In this document: positions 15,254-24,239 of the stretch, one piece after another
Position numbering within the stretch: position 1 is the first letter of the stretch
Layout of the letters: each line of letters begins with the position of its first letter
Assembly: GCF_038066715.1 (NCBI RefSeq)
Contig: NZ_JBBUKT010000001.1
Span: 248,001-312,000, forward strand
DNA length: 64,000 nucleotides
Origin: Luteolibacter sp. Y139
GTDB lineage: Bacteria; Verrucomicrobiota; Verrucomicrobiia; Verrucomicrobiales; Akkermansiaceae
Direction: 5' to 3'
The notes under the pieces: model-generated
What the model saw: only the letters and a program-made list of their open reading frames with translations
Database searches by the model: none
What the model was told of the DNA's origin: nothing
Position numbers and translations under genes: made by a program

Positions 15254-16156
15254 ATGTCGAAACCGGCTCTCGGAAAAGGCCTCGGTGCCCTGATTCGCAA
15301 ACAACCCGGCGCTCCTTCCCAGGAAGCATCCGCCGGTGTCGATGGTCACGGTCGCGCCAAGGAAGTGCCGATCGACAAGGTCGTACCAAGTCCGCTCCAG
15401 CCGCGCACGACCTTCATCGAGACTCCGCTCGACGAACTCGTCGAATCGATCCGCCAGCACGGCATCATCCAGCCGCTCATCGTCCGCCCGGTCAATGGCA
15501 CCTACGAGCTCATCGCCGGTGAACGCCGCTGGCGCGCTTCGAAGAAGCTCGGCCTCGCCACCGTCCCGGTCATCGAGCGCGAAGCATCCGACCGCGACGT
15601 GTTGGAAATGGCGCTCATCGAGAACCTCCAGCGCGAGGACCTCAATGCGATCGAAGAAGCCGCCGGCTACGTCCGCCTCGCCAAGGAGTTCGCCATGAAG
15701 CAGGACGAGATCGCCGCCCGCGTCGGCAAGTCCCGCGCCAGCGTCGCCAATGCGATGCGCCTGCTCGACCTTCATCCGGACGTGCAGCTTCTCGTCGGCC
15801 AGGGCCGCCTCAGCGTCGGCCACGGCAAGGCCATCCTTTCCATCAAGGACAAGGACGCCCAGCTCCTCGCCTCGGACCAGATTCTCAAGAAGGGCCTCAA
15901 CGTCCGCGCCGCGGAAAAGCTCGCCCAGGGCTTCGATCCCGCCGGTGGCAGCGACGAAGGCAAGCCGAAGGGAGCCGCCTCCACACCGGCCGCACCCGAT
16001 GCCCACATGCGCGCGCTTCAGAACAAGCTGCGCGACCGCTTCGCCACCCACGTGGTCATTCATCACAGCGCGAAGAAGGGGAAGATCGAGCTCGAATACT
16101 ACGGCGACGACGACCTGCAGCGCCTGCTGGATCTCCTCGGCGTGGAGGATCTTTGA
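15254..16156 (+). CDS. parB: ParB/Spo0J chromosome partitioning protein
   Basis: The 300-residue product has the ParB layout: N-terminal KGLGALI box for ParA contact, the ParB/Srx CTP-binding domain (LQPRTTFIE, GERRWRASKKLGLATVPVI, ENLQREDLNAIEEA), a helix-turn-helix (MKQDEIAARVGKSRASVANAMRLL, residues about 155-180) and a C-terminal dimerisation domain. It binds parS, loads as a CTP-dependent clamp and helps segregate the origin. No parA lies next to it and I found no parS (TGTTTCACGTGAAACA) nearby. A protein with parB downstream of parA is the usual layout, so this copy stands apart. Confidence 0.95.
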   Translation: MSKPALGKGLGALIRKQPGAPSQEASAGVDGHGRAKEVPIDKVVPSPLQPRTTFIETPLDELVESIRQHGIIQPLIVRPVNGTYELIAGERRWRASKKLGLATVPVIEREASDRDVLEMALIENLQREDLNAIEEAAGYVRLAKEFAMKQDEIAARVGKSRASVANAMRLLDLHPDVQLLVGQGRLSVGHGKAILSIKDKDAQLLASDQILKKGLNVRAAEKLAQGFDPAGGSDEGKPKGAASTPAAPDAHMRALQNKLRDRFATHVVIHHSAKKGKIELEYYGDDDLQRLLDLLGVEDL

Positions 16157-16233
16157 TCCACGGCGGCGGCATGCTGCCGCAAGTCCACGTGCCGGAGCTT
16201 GCGGCGGGAGGCCGCAGCCACTTTCCTTGCGTC

Positions 16234-17190
16234 GTGAAACGCGCTCCGCTGCCTCTCCTGCTGCCCGTCCTCGTCGGAGGAGCCACCGCCCTGCTCTGCT
16301 GTGGCAAGCCGAAGGCACCCGAGGCACCGGCGCACCTGACCTTCCAAACCATCCCGGAGAAACTCGCCGCGGACTTCTCCGGCGACAATGCCTTCAAGCA
16401 CGTCAAGGCCATCGTCGATCTCGGTCCCCGTCCTCCGGCCAGCGAAGGCTACGAGAAGACGCTGCAGTATCTCGAAAAGGACTTCGCGGCAAACGGCTGG
16501 ACCACCGCGCGGCAGAAGTTCACCCGCAGCACACCGCAAGGACCGGTCGAGTTCACGAACCTGCTCGCCCGCCACAAGACCGGTGAAGCCGACTGGACGA
16601 AATCGACACCGGTCGTCATCAGCGGCCATCTTGATAGCAAGCGGATGGAGGCTTTCCAATTCGTCGGCGCCAATGATGGAGGTTCCTCCACCGGCGTGAT
16701 CTTGGAACTCGCCCGCGTCCTCGGCACCGATCCCGCGTCAGCCGCCAAGGTCGAGTTCGTGCTCTTCGATGGCGAGGAAGCGCTGCTGCACACCATCTCG
16801 CCCACCGATGGCCTCTATGGCAGCAAGTACTACGCCCGCGAACTGACCAAGCGTCACAACCAGCCCGCCTTCGGCATCGTGCTCGATCTCGTCGGCGATG
16901 ATGATCGCGACTTCTTCTTCAACCCCGAGACGCCGGAGAAATTCGCCATCGCCGTGGAAGCCGCCGCCAAGGACTCCGGCCTCACCAAGCTCCGCCGCCC
17001 GCAAGGCGCCATCCTCGACGACCACGTCCCCCTTCAAGAAGTCGGCCTGCCTTGCCTCCACATCATCGGCGACTTCATGAACATGCCCTACTGGCACCAG
17101 CAGGGCGACACCATGGAGAACATCGACGCCGACGCCCTGAAAAAAACCGGCCGGACGACGCTGCGGTTTCTCTCTTCCGTAGCTCCCTAG
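16234..17190 (+). CDS. M28 family peptidase / glutaminyl cyclase-like lipoprotein
   Basis: A secreted zinc hydrolase of the M28 family. Visible motifs are VISGHLDSKR (first metal-binding position), GANDGGSSTGVILELARVL (bridging Asp), LFDGEEAL (catalytic Glu pair) and WHQQGDTMENID near the C-terminus (last His ligand). The ILDDHVPLQEVGLPCLHIIG stretch resembles glutaminyl-peptide cyclotransferases. The GTG at 16234 is chosen because it gives a clean signal peptide (KRAPLPLLLPVLVGG) ending in a possible lipobox ALLCC; in-frame TTG 16153 and ATG 16171 would place a GC hairpin (GCCGCAAG/CTTGCGGC near 16178-16208) inside the coding region. Confidence 0.85.
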   Translation: MKRAPLPLLLPVLVGGATALLCCGKPKAPEAPAHLTFQTIPEKLAADFSGDNAFKHVKAIVDLGPRPPASEGYEKTLQYLEKDFAANGWTTARQKFTRSTPQGPVEFTNLLARHKTGEADWTKSTPVVISGHLDSKRMEAFQFVGANDGGSSTGVILELARVLGTDPASAAKVEFVLFDGEEALLHTISPTDGLYGSKYYARELTKRHNQPAFGIVLDLVGDDDRDFFFNPETPEKFAIAVEAAAKDSGLTKLRRPQGAILDDHVPLQEVGLPCLHIIGDFMNMPYWHQQGDTMENIDADALKKTGRTTLRFLSSVAP

Positions 17191-17214
17191 GTCATCTAGC
17201 CGATAGGCAAGAAG

Positions 17215-17679
17215 CTAGGAGAGCAAGTGCTCCTGCCTGAGGTGATTGAAATTCGTAACCGGCAAGCCGGTTCGTGCAGCCTCCACATAAAGATCGAGGT
17301 CAACTGTGACTAGATGCTCGGCCGCCTTCGTAGCTTCTAGAATGGAGCAATCAGTAAGTCCGAGCTGTAAAAAACGGGGACAAGCGGCAGCCGTTCGTCC
17401 GGTGATATGAACTTCTGCGGCTCCGTCGATGAGCACCATGAGCTGAGCCAGCAAGGCAGACCGGGCAGGCTCGCCAGTTTGGCGTAAGAGATTGGAGGTC
17501 TCTGCCAAAATACCGGGAGTTACGACGATTTGCTCATATCTCTCGAGAAAGAGACCAAAGAGCATGAAGTCGTCGGAAGAGAACGCTTGGGTCCGTTTGT
17601 GCTTTTCGATCAATTTGGGGTCTGCGAGGCCGACTACCAGCAGCACCAAAAGATTGGTATCAACCAACACCGTTCTCAT
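17215..17679 (-). CDS. PIN domain protein, candidate toxin nuclease
   Basis: The 154-residue product has PIN-domain acidic residues in order: VLVDTN (Asp7), ILAETSNLLR (Glu), LTDCSILEA (Asp) and VTVDLDLYVEA (Asp). Together these would bind Mg2+ for RNA cleavage. Its ATG overlaps the stop of the upstream 96-residue gene (ATGA), the usual arrangement for a toxin-antitoxin pair, though the upstream protein lacks an obvious DNA-binding fold. G+C content falls to about 50% here against about 63% in neighbours, suggesting recent acquisition. Confidence 0.75.
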   Translation of the reverse strand: MRTVLVDTNLLVLLVVGLADPKLIEKHKRTQAFSSDDFMLFGLFLERYEQIVVTPGILAETSNLLRQTGEPARSALLAQLMVLIDGAAEVHITGRTAAACPRFLQLGLTDCSILEATKAAEHLVTVDLDLYVEAARTGLPVTNFNHLRQEHLLS

Positions 17680-17966
17680 GCCGGAATTCCGACCTCCCGG
17701 TTTTTCACCGAGAGAACTCGCTCGCCAACTTCGTCGATGGTTACAACCTTATACGACCGTTTCAGCCTTTCCTCAGCCCCCATCAGTTGCACCACTGACC
17801 TAGGCTGAATAACGTCCCAAGGTCTGGAAAAGCCGACGGTGACGTACCAATGCTTGGTTGGTTCGTCGAATTCCACCTCCTCCAGTCCAACGTTGGTGAT
17901 CTTCTCCGATTCGAAAAGGTCGATCACGTAGCCCAACGCAAGTTTGACTGCTTCTTTGACGCCCAT
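17676..17966 (-). CDS. small protein paired with PIN gene, hypothetical
   Basis: A 96-residue acidic protein (MGVKEAVKLALGYVID...) with a helical N-terminus and then strands (GLEEVEFDEPTKHWYVTVGF). It overlaps the PIN gene by four bases and is low in G+C like it. Position suggests an antitoxin or cofactor, but I see no helix-turn-helix, ribbon-helix-helix or AbrB motif. The ATG at 17966 is preferred over an in-frame TTG at 17972. Confidence 0.65.
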   Translation of the reverse strand: MGVKEAVKLALGYVIDLFESEKITNVGLEEVEFDEPTKHWYVTVGFSRPWDVIQPRSVVQLMGAEERLKRSYKVVTIDEVGERVLSVKNREVGIPA

Positions 17967-18009
17967 GGGCAAACCCTAACGTGCGCCTTTGCTTGTCGCA
18001 AGCTGCGAC

Positions 18010-18468
18010 TCACGCCTCCCCCACCACTGGCCACAGCCTCGCCACCAACGGCTCTTGCGCCGCCTCCATCCGCTGACGATCACCAGCATCCTCGTCCTCA
18101 TGCCCGGCCAGGTGCAGCAGGCCGTGAACGATGTAACGGAACAGCTCGCGCAAGGGCGGCTCGCCGTTCTCCGCCGCCTGACGGAAAGCAACCTCCACCC
18201 CGATCACGATCTCGCCGTGATGAAAGGTGATCACGTCGGTCTCGCCCTCAATGCCCATGAATTGCTCATGGACCCGTGCGCTGGTCTCGTCGTCCACCAG
18301 CGCGACTTCCACACACTCATGCTCCGGCAAGGGCGCATCGTTCGTGGCCAGATGACTCGCCAGGATCTCCTTCGCGGCCAGCGCTCCACCCTTTTCCAGG
18401 GCGGTTAGCCACGCCTCCGGGATCTCGGTGCGCACTTGATTGTTACCGACAATGAGTTCCGGGCACAT
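18010..18468 (-). CDS. ybeY: endoribonuclease YbeY, rRNA maturation factor
   Basis: A 152-residue metalloprotein with the YbeY signature HGLLHLAGHEDEDAGDR near residue 113 and the fold-typical VDDETSARVHEQF and GETDVITF segments. It acts in 16S rNA 3' end maturation and 70S quality control. In the most common form the third ligand is His in GYDH; here that position is Asp in GHEDED, a variant I associate with Bacteroidetes-type YbeY. It is the last of a phoH - pgpH - ybeY series, the standard order in many bacteria. Confidence 0.93.
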   Translation of the reverse strand: MCPELIVGNNQVRTEIPEAWLTALEKGGALAAKEILASHLATNDAPLPEHECVEVALVDDETSARVHEQFMGIEGETDVITFHHGEIVIGVEVAFRQAAENGEPPLRELFRYIVHGLLHLAGHEDEDAGDRQRMEAAQEPLVARLWPVVGEA

Positions 18469-18473
18469 GGCAG

Positions 18474-20165
18474 TCAGGATGCGGCACGTTGTTGCGGCTG
18501 GTCGCTCGGTGCAGGGGTCGGCACCGGCTTGATCTGCTGGGTCTTCGAGCCATTCCCCTGCCGCTTTTCCAGATCGGACTTGCGGCCCAGGGTACTACGG
18601 TCGTCCTCCTTCGGATAGTCGATCCGGGTGTGAAGCATGCTCCGCAGCGTGGCGCAAAAGCTGTCCTTCACCTTGGCAAGATCGCGCATCGAGAGCGCGC
18701 AATCATCAAGCTGGCCATCGCAAACGCGGCCGTTGACGAGGTCCTCGACCATCGTGCGGATCTTCGCGGGCGTCGGCTTTTTCAGCGAGCGGGATGCACT
18801 TTCAACGATGTCCGCCAGCGAAACGATGCCGCTCTCGCGCGTGCGCGGACGCGGGCCGGGATAGCGGAAATTCTTCTCGTCGATCTTCGGCAGGTCCTCC
18901 GGGTTCTCCAAACCCTTCTCGACCTTCTCCAGCTCCGTCTTCTTCTGCTCCTGCGCGCGGCGGTGGAAATACGTCACCAGCGAATCCCCGTGATGCTCCT
19001 GGATGATGTCGATCACCCGCGGGTTGAGCTTGTGCTTCACCGCGAGGTCCACGCCGTCCTTCACGTGGGCAATGATGATCAGCGCGCTCATCGTCGGCGT
19101 CAGCGCGTTGTGGGGATTCTCCATCCCCTCGGCCTGGTTCTCGATGAAGTACTCCGGTTTGTTGAGCTTGCCGATGTCGTGGTAGTAGGCGCAGACACGA
19201 CACATCGCGGCATTCGCCCCCACCGACTCGGCCGCGGCTTCCGCGAGCGAAGCGACAACGAGGCTGTGATGGAACGTCCCCGGAGCCTCGAGCTGAAGGC
19301 GGCGGAGCAGCTTGTGATTCAGGTCGCTCAGCTCCAGCCAGGAAATATCGGTGGTGAGCGCGAACGCACCTTCCAGCACCGGCAGCAGGCCGCTCACCAG
19401 CAGCGCGATCAGGATGCCCATGCCCATCGCGGCGAGCGAACTCCAGCCGGCGATCTTCAGGCCTTCGAGCTGGTCGTCCATCCCCGGCATCAGGTCGATC
19501 CGGCTGAACATGATGCAGAGCAGCAGCGAAGCGACGCCGGCATAGACGCCAGCCCGCAGGAGCTGCACCCGCTTCCTCACCCGGTAGGACGCCTGCACCG
19601 CCACCAGCCCGCAGACGAGGCTGACGGCCATGTACAGCAGCACATCCTGCTTCGGCATCACCAGCGAACCCAGCAGCGTCGAGTAGATCGTCGAATAAGT
19701 CCCGATTCCCCGCCCGAGCAGCACCGCATGGATCATCGGCGTCAGTGCGAAGGGGATGAGCAGGAATTTCATCTGCCCGGGGAAAGCCTGCGCATCCACC
19801 ATCATGGAGATCCCGCGGACTAGCATGATGTGGCCGGCCAAACCGCCGAGCAGCAGGATCACCCGGCCATTCCGCCCGCCAGCGGCCTCGTGGTTCGCAT
19901 CGAGGATGACCACAGCCGTCGCGGCGATCACCAGCCCGAACATCGCGCCACGCAGCGGATCATCAGCGAAGTTCGAATCGGTCGCCGCCCGCAGCACGAT
20001 CACCGCGATGCCGACGATGAAGATCAAATAAAGCGCCAACCGCACCCACGGACTACGGTCGAGGGTCAAGGCCACCGGGTTTTCGGCGTGTGTCCGGCGC
20101 TTTCGCCCGGACGACAAGCCGCGGCGAGCAAGTCGCCAGCGTTTGAAAGCATCAATGAATCCCAC
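18474..20165 (-). CDS. PgpH-like 7TM HD-domain cyclic di-AMP phosphodiesterase
   Basis: A 563-residue membrane protein: about seven hydrophobic segments between residues 40 and 270 and then an HD domain (LEAPGTFHHSLVVASLAEAA, YYHDIGKLNKPEYF, IIAHVKDGVDLAVKHKL, IIQEHHGDSLVTYFH). The HD residues are intact. In PgpH of Listeria this fold hydrolyses c-di-AMP. The large extracellular 7TM-HDED domain of full-length PgpH is missing: only about 38 residues precede the first helix. The C-terminus is a basic, Gln/Pro-rich tail. A GTG at 20165 starts it. It lies between phoH and ybeY, 5 bp before ybeY. Confidence 0.85.
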   Translation of the reverse strand: MGFIDAFKRWRLARRGLSSGRKRRTHAENPVALTLDRSPWVRLALYLIFIVGIAVIVLRAATDSNFADDPLRGAMFGLVIAATAVVILDANHEAAGGRNGRVILLLGGLAGHIMLVRGISMMVDAQAFPGQMKFLLIPFALTPMIHAVLLGRGIGTYSTIYSTLLGSLVMPKQDVLLYMAVSLVCGLVAVQASYRVRKRVQLLRAGVYAGVASLLLCIMFSRIDLMPGMDDQLEGLKIAGWSSLAAMGMGILIALLVSGLLPVLEGAFALTTDISWLELSDLNHKLLRRLQLEAPGTFHHSLVVASLAEAAAESVGANAAMCRVCAYYHDIGKLNKPEYFIENQAEGMENPHNALTPTMSALIIIAHVKDGVDLAVKHKLNPRVIDIIQEHHGDSLVTYFHRRAQEQKKTELEKVEKGLENPEDLPKIDEKNFRYPGPRPRTRESGIVSLADIVESASRSLKKPTPAKIRTMVEDLVNGRVCDGQLDDCALSMRDLAKVKDSFCATLRSMLHTRIDYPKEDDRSTLGRKSDLEKRQGNGSKTQQIKPVPTPAPSDQPQQRAAS

Positions 20166-20284
20166 GGTGAGGCAACTGGGTTGCTGAATCGCGGCCAGCG
20201 TCGGATGACCTCGCGGGCGGGGCAGGTGGTTAGATCATTCGCGGCCCGTTTGCAATGCGCAAATCCCGTAGCCCCGGCCGCCAA

Positions 20285-20318
20285 GGGAGGACCGCCAATC
20301 ACTGGCGGAGATCCTCCC
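20285..20318. repeat. GC-rich hairpin between phoH and pgpH
   Basis: GGGAGGA pairs with TCCTCCC and, directly inside, CCGCCA pairs with TGGCGG, giving a 13-bp stem with a 3-base bulge and a 5-base loop. No T-run follows on either strand, so it is not a clear terminator. It could attenuate or stabilise the phoH-pgpH transcript. Confidence 0.55.
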
Positions 20319-20349
20319 CAGGGCCTGAATTTCACTGACCCATAAAGAC

Positions 20350-21318
20350 TTACGACACCGAAGAACGGTGCGCATCGTAGGCCTCGATGATCCGGCCAAC
20401 GACCGGGTGTCGGACAACATCCGCTCCCGTAAACCGCACGAAATCAATGCCCTCGACGCCCGCCAGCGCACGCTCCGCCTCAAACAGGCCGGACGGGACG
20501 TGAGGCTTCAAATCAATCTGGGAACCGTCCCCGGTCACCACCATCCGCGATTCTTCGCCCAGGCGGGTCAGCGCCATGAACATCTGCTCACGGGTGGTGT
20601 TCTGGGCCTCGTCCAGGATTACAAACGACCTCGCCAGCGTCCGGCCCCGCATGAAAGCCAGCGGCGCGATCTCGATCGTTCCGTCTGCCAGGTAGCGCTC
20701 GCCCTCCTCGTGGCCGATCATATCGTGGATCGCGTCGTAAAGCGGCCGCAGATAGGGAGCCACCTTTTCGCGCAGGTCGCCGGGCAGGAAACCGAGCGCC
20801 TCCCCCGCCTCGACCGCCGGACGGGTCAGCACCACCCGCTGCACCCGCTTGGCCTTGAGCATGGACAGGCCCATCGCCATCGCCAGGTAGGTTTTGCCCG
20901 TGCCCGCCGGACCGAGACCGAAAACGACGTCGCTCTTGTCGATCGCCTTGAGGTAGTCGAACTGCCTCGGGGTCTTCGGCACCACCGGCTTGCGACCGCG
21001 CAGCCCCAGCAACCGAACACCGGAAAGCTCGGACACCGATCCCCCGCCCTGCGAGGCCAGATCCACCGCCAGCCGGAAATCCCGGCCCCCGATCTCCGAG
21101 CCATGCCGCCGCGCCTGCTCCAGATCCGAAAACGCCGCCGCCGCCCGCTTCACGCCTTCTTCCGAACCCGCAAAAAGAATCCACCCATCCCGCGTGACCG
21201 CCCGGACACCCAGTTTCTCCTCCAAATACCTCAGCTCGTGGGTGTCATTCGCGAACAACGAGTTCAGGAAGGCCGCCGTCTCATACTCCAATTTGATCTC
21301 CGTCTCCGGGGCACTCAT
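20350..21318 (-). CDS. phoH: PhoH family ATPase (YbeZ-like)
   Basis: The 322-residue product has a P-loop (GLGPAGTGKTYLAMAMG, around residue 136), RVVLTRPAVEAGEALGFLPG, a Walker B region (SFVILDEAQNTT) and the downstream VVTGDGSQIDL sensor, all diagnostic of PhoH-type ATPases. The N-terminal 110 residues hold a KH-like RNA-binding region. It acts with YbeY in ribosome and RNA metabolism. It is first in the phoH - pgpH - ybeY set, with a 184-bp gap containing a large hairpin before pgpH. Confidence 0.94.
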   Translation of the reverse strand: MSAPETEIKLEYETAAFLNSLFANDTHELRYLEEKLGVRAVTRDGWILFAGSEEGVKRAAAAFSDLEQARRHGSEIGGRDFRLAVDLASQGGGSVSELSGVRLLGLRGRKPVVPKTPRQFDYLKAIDKSDVVFGLGPAGTGKTYLAMAMGLSMLKAKRVQRVVLTRPAVEAGEALGFLPGDLREKVAPYLRPLYDAIHDMIGHEEGERYLADGTIEIAPLAFMRGRTLARSFVILDEAQNTTREQMFMALTRLGEESRMVVTGDGSQIDLKPHVPSGLFEAERALAGVEGIDFVRFTGADVVRHPVVGRIIEAYDAHRSSVS

Positions 21319-21373
21319 TGGATCTAACTAAACACCTCGAACCGGTGGGGTCAGGTGGAAAATACCAGTCTCC

Positions 21374-24208
21374 TTAGCGAGTGAACGCCAACCGGAAGAA
21401 CCGGTGGCCTTCCCCGAGAGTCGAAGTCAGCCGGATCGTCCGCCGTTTGAATCCTCCTCCGAGATCCGTCGTTCCCGCGTCCTCATACTCGCTACCAGCT
21501 AGCGGAGTCCACGGCCCAGCCAGTCCGGCCGATGCCTCGATCATATAATCCAAGGCAGGCGCGGAACCATCCAGCCGCACGAGATACGACAAGAGCAGGT
21601 GCTGGTTCTCCTCCGCCGCTGCGCTGATGAGCGCCGGACCGCTATCCGCAACCGCCGGATCGGTGCCGCGGGCGAATTCCTCCAAATTGGTCATACCGTC
21701 GCCATCGGGATCGGCATCCTCACCCCAGACAGTCGCCTCGGTCTCCGAGGTCAGCGGCGCAAAGGCCTCTTCGGTCCAGTCGTCGTAAGCCGAAGGAGCC
21801 ACAACCGTCACTTGCACGAGAATCTCATCCGTCCCCCCTTGCCCATCGCTGACCCGCAGCCGGAACGAATCCGCACCGAGGTAGCCGTCCGCCGGCTGAT
21901 AGGAAATCTCGGGCGAAGCCCCCGTGGCAGGAGCAACAATCACTGCCGTCCCGTGGAGTGCCGCAGTCGATACCGTCCAGGAAAGAGGATCGTTGTCAGC
22001 ATCTGTCGCCGAGACCGTCAATTGGAACGCGCCCGGATAGCCATCGCGCGACATCTCAACGGCGACCGAGTCTCCTTGGACAATCACCGGCACCACATTC
22101 GGCGGCGGATCAATGGTCACATTCACCATGATCGTATCCGTCCCGCCTTCGCCGTCCGATACCCGTACGACAAACGAATCCGTACCTGTGTAACTAGTCA
22201 CCGGAAGGTAGCTCAGCGCCACCGTGCCACCGCTCGCAGGAGCGACGATACCCGCCGTGCCATGCGTTGCTTGAGTGAAGACCGACCACGTCAGAGCGTC
22301 GCCATTCGAATCGGTCGCCGACACCGACTGCTGGAAAGCGGTCGGGCTGCCATCCCGTGACATCGTCACCGACACCGAGTCTCCTTGCGCAATCACCGGC
22401 TCCACATTCGGCGGCGGCTGGATGGTCACATTCACCGTGATCGTGTCAGTCCCGCCTTGCCCGTCCGACACGCGAACGACAAACGAATCCGTACCCGTGT
22501 AGCCACTCAAAGGCGCATAGCTGAGCGCCACCGCGCCTCCGGTCGCAGGGGCAATCACTCCCGCCGTGCCATGCGTGGCCTGCGTGAAAATCGACCAAGC
22601 TAGTGGATCGCTGTTAGAATCAGTCGCATTCAGGCTGCGACTGAAGGCTGTCGGCGAACCATCGCGCGACATGGTCACCGCTACGGCGTCGCCCTCCGCA
22701 ATCACCGGCGCCACATTCGGCGGCGGCTGGATGGTAAGATTCACCGTAATCGTGTCCGTCCCTCCTTGCCCATCCGAGACGCGGACAATGAACGAATCCG
22801 TCCCCGTATAGCCGCTCACAGGAACATAGCTGAGCGCCACCGTTCCACCCGTCGCCGGAGCCACCACGCCGGCCGTGCCGTGCGCCGCCTGAGTGGAAAT
22901 CGACCACGTCAGCGAATTACCATCAGCATCGGTGGCGTTCAGGCTGCGACTGAAGGCCGTCGGCGAGCCATCGCGTGACATCGTCACGGCCACCGAGTCC
23001 CCTTGCGTGATCACCGGCGCTGTATTCGGCGGCGGCTCGATCGTGAGATTCACCGTGATGGTATCCGTACCACCTTGACCATCGGCCACCCGCACGACGA
23101 ACGAGTCGGACCCCGTGTAGTTGGTCGTAGGCGTGTAGCTGAGCGCCACCGTGCCACCGGTCGCCGGAGCGACGACTCCAGCCGTGCCGTGCGCCGCCGC
23201 GGTGGAAATGGTCCACGTCAGAGGATCACTGTCGGCATCCGTTGCAGTCAGGCTGCGGCTGAAAGCAGTCGGCGTGTTGTTCCGCGAAAGGGTGACCGCC
23301 ACCGAAGTCCCCGCAGTGATCACCGGCGGCTCGTTCGTCGGAATCAGGAACGCCCGCATCACCGCCATGTGCTGCATGCCAGTAGCCCCGCTATCGCCCG
23401 ACTGGACTGGCGAGACGGCAGACAGCGGCGTGTAGTCGCGGCTATCGAAAACCAGTCCGTTCGTGTGCGTGTTCGGCGAGATCACCAGCGGCGTCGACAA
23501 CGCGGCGAGGCTCGAACTCGGCATCACCCAGTCATACGGGCTGCTCTGGCCGGCGTTCGTGTTCGTGTTGCCCGATTGATCCGCCGGCCACGGTGCCGTC
23601 GTGACGACAGTGGAAGCCAGCGCCGTCACGCACGACTCCGTGCGGCTGTAGGTATTGAAATCGCCACCGATCACCACGTGATCCGTCGCCTTCTTTTCCG
23701 CCGCGATGTAGCCAGCCAGCTGCTGAGCCTCGGTTTGGCGACGGCTCGCGCTGTCGCTGGAGGACTTGAGGTGGACGCTGACGGCCAACAGGTTCATGTC
23801 GCCAGGCAGGTCGATCCGCGCCCAGACGAACTCCCGGTCGGTCAGGTCCGAGATGTCCCACACACCCGACGCCAGAATCGGATAACGGCTCACGATCCCG
23901 TTCGGGATGTTCTTCCCGCTTTCCACAAAGTAGGAGAAGGTGCTGCCGAAATACGCATTCACCCACGCGCGGTATTCGGCAGCGCTATTACCGCCGACGT
24001 TCATCTCCTGCACCAGCGCCACATCAGGATTCAGGCCATCGAAAATCCGGTTCCCGTGCCCGGCGTCATAGGACTGGTTGTTCCCGCTGGAAATGTTCGC
24101 GGCCATGATCCGCACCACCTCGTCCGCCGGAGCGAGGGCAGTAAAGAGCGCGAAAAACAGGGATGAGAGCGATACCAGCCGGGCAAACACGCGCCGAACA
24201 AGCACCAT
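21374..24208 (-). CDS. secreted endonuclease/exonuclease/phosphatase protein with five cadherin-like repeats
   Basis: About 944 residues. After a signal peptide (ending near ALAPADE) comes an endonuclease/exonuclease/phosphatase domain with family motifs ANISSGNNQ, NPDVALVQEMNV, VVIGGDFNTYSR and a C-terminal GMQHMAVMRAF, so it may cleave DNA or a phosphoester. Five tandem 103-residue Ig/cadherin-like modules follow, with YTGTDSFVVRVSDGQGGTD as core. After them lies a DPDGDGMTNLEEFARGTDP calcium-binding segment of thrombospondin-3 type and a final beta domain. No LPXTG or PEP-CTERM anchor is seen. The ATG at 24208 is preferred over a TTG at 24217. The stop is 55 bp from phoH. Confidence 0.9.
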   Translation of the reverse strand: MVLVRRVFARLVSLSSLFFALFTALAPADEVVRIMAANISSGNNQSYDAGHGNRIFDGLNPDVALVQEMNVGGNSAAEYRAWVNAYFGSTFSYFVESGKNIPNGIVSRYPILASGVWDISDLTDREFVWARIDLPGDMNLLAVSVHLKSSSDSASRRQTEAQQLAGYIAAEKKATDHVVIGGDFNTYSRTESCVTALASTVVTTAPWPADQSGNTNTNAGQSSPYDWVMPSSSLAALSTPLVISPNTHTNGLVFDSRDYTPLSAVSPVQSGDSGATGMQHMAVMRAFLIPTNEPPVITAGTSVAVTLSRNNTPTAFSRSLTATDADSDPLTWTISTAAAHGTAGVVAPATGGTVALSYTPTTNYTGSDSFVVRVADGQGGTDTITVNLTIEPPPNTAPVITQGDSVAVTMSRDGSPTAFSRSLNATDADGNSLTWSISTQAAHGTAGVVAPATGGTVALSYVPVSGYTGTDSFIVRVSDGQGGTDTITVNLTIQPPPNVAPVIAEGDAVAVTMSRDGSPTAFSRSLNATDSNSDPLAWSIFTQATHGTAGVIAPATGGAVALSYAPLSGYTGTDSFVVRVSDGQGGTDTITVNVTIQPPPNVEPVIAQGDSVSVTMSRDGSPTAFQQSVSATDSNGDALTWSVFTQATHGTAGIVAPASGGTVALSYLPVTSYTGTDSFVVRVSDGEGGTDTIMVNVTIDPPPNVVPVIVQGDSVAVEMSRDGYPGAFQLTVSATDADNDPLSWTVSTAALHGTAVIVAPATGASPEISYQPADGYLGADSFRLRVSDGQGGTDEILVQVTVVAPSAYDDWTEEAFAPLTSETEATVWGEDADPDGDGMTNLEEFARGTDPAVADSGPALISAAAEENQHLLLSYLVRLDGSAPALDYMIEASAGLAGPWTPLAGSEYEDAGTTDLGGGFKRRTIRLTSTLGEGHRFFRLAFTR
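21791..23335 (-). repeat. five tandem 309-bp coding repeats
   Basis: The Asn codon that opens each module lies at 23333, 23024, 22715, 22406 and 22097, giving an exact 309-bp (103-codon) spacing. The middle three units are most alike in DNA sequence and share long identical stretches. Equal length without indels points to recent unit duplication or homogenisation. Confidence 0.85.
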
Positions 24209-24239
24209 CAGGGCCAATCGCTCAATTCACGATCTCGTG

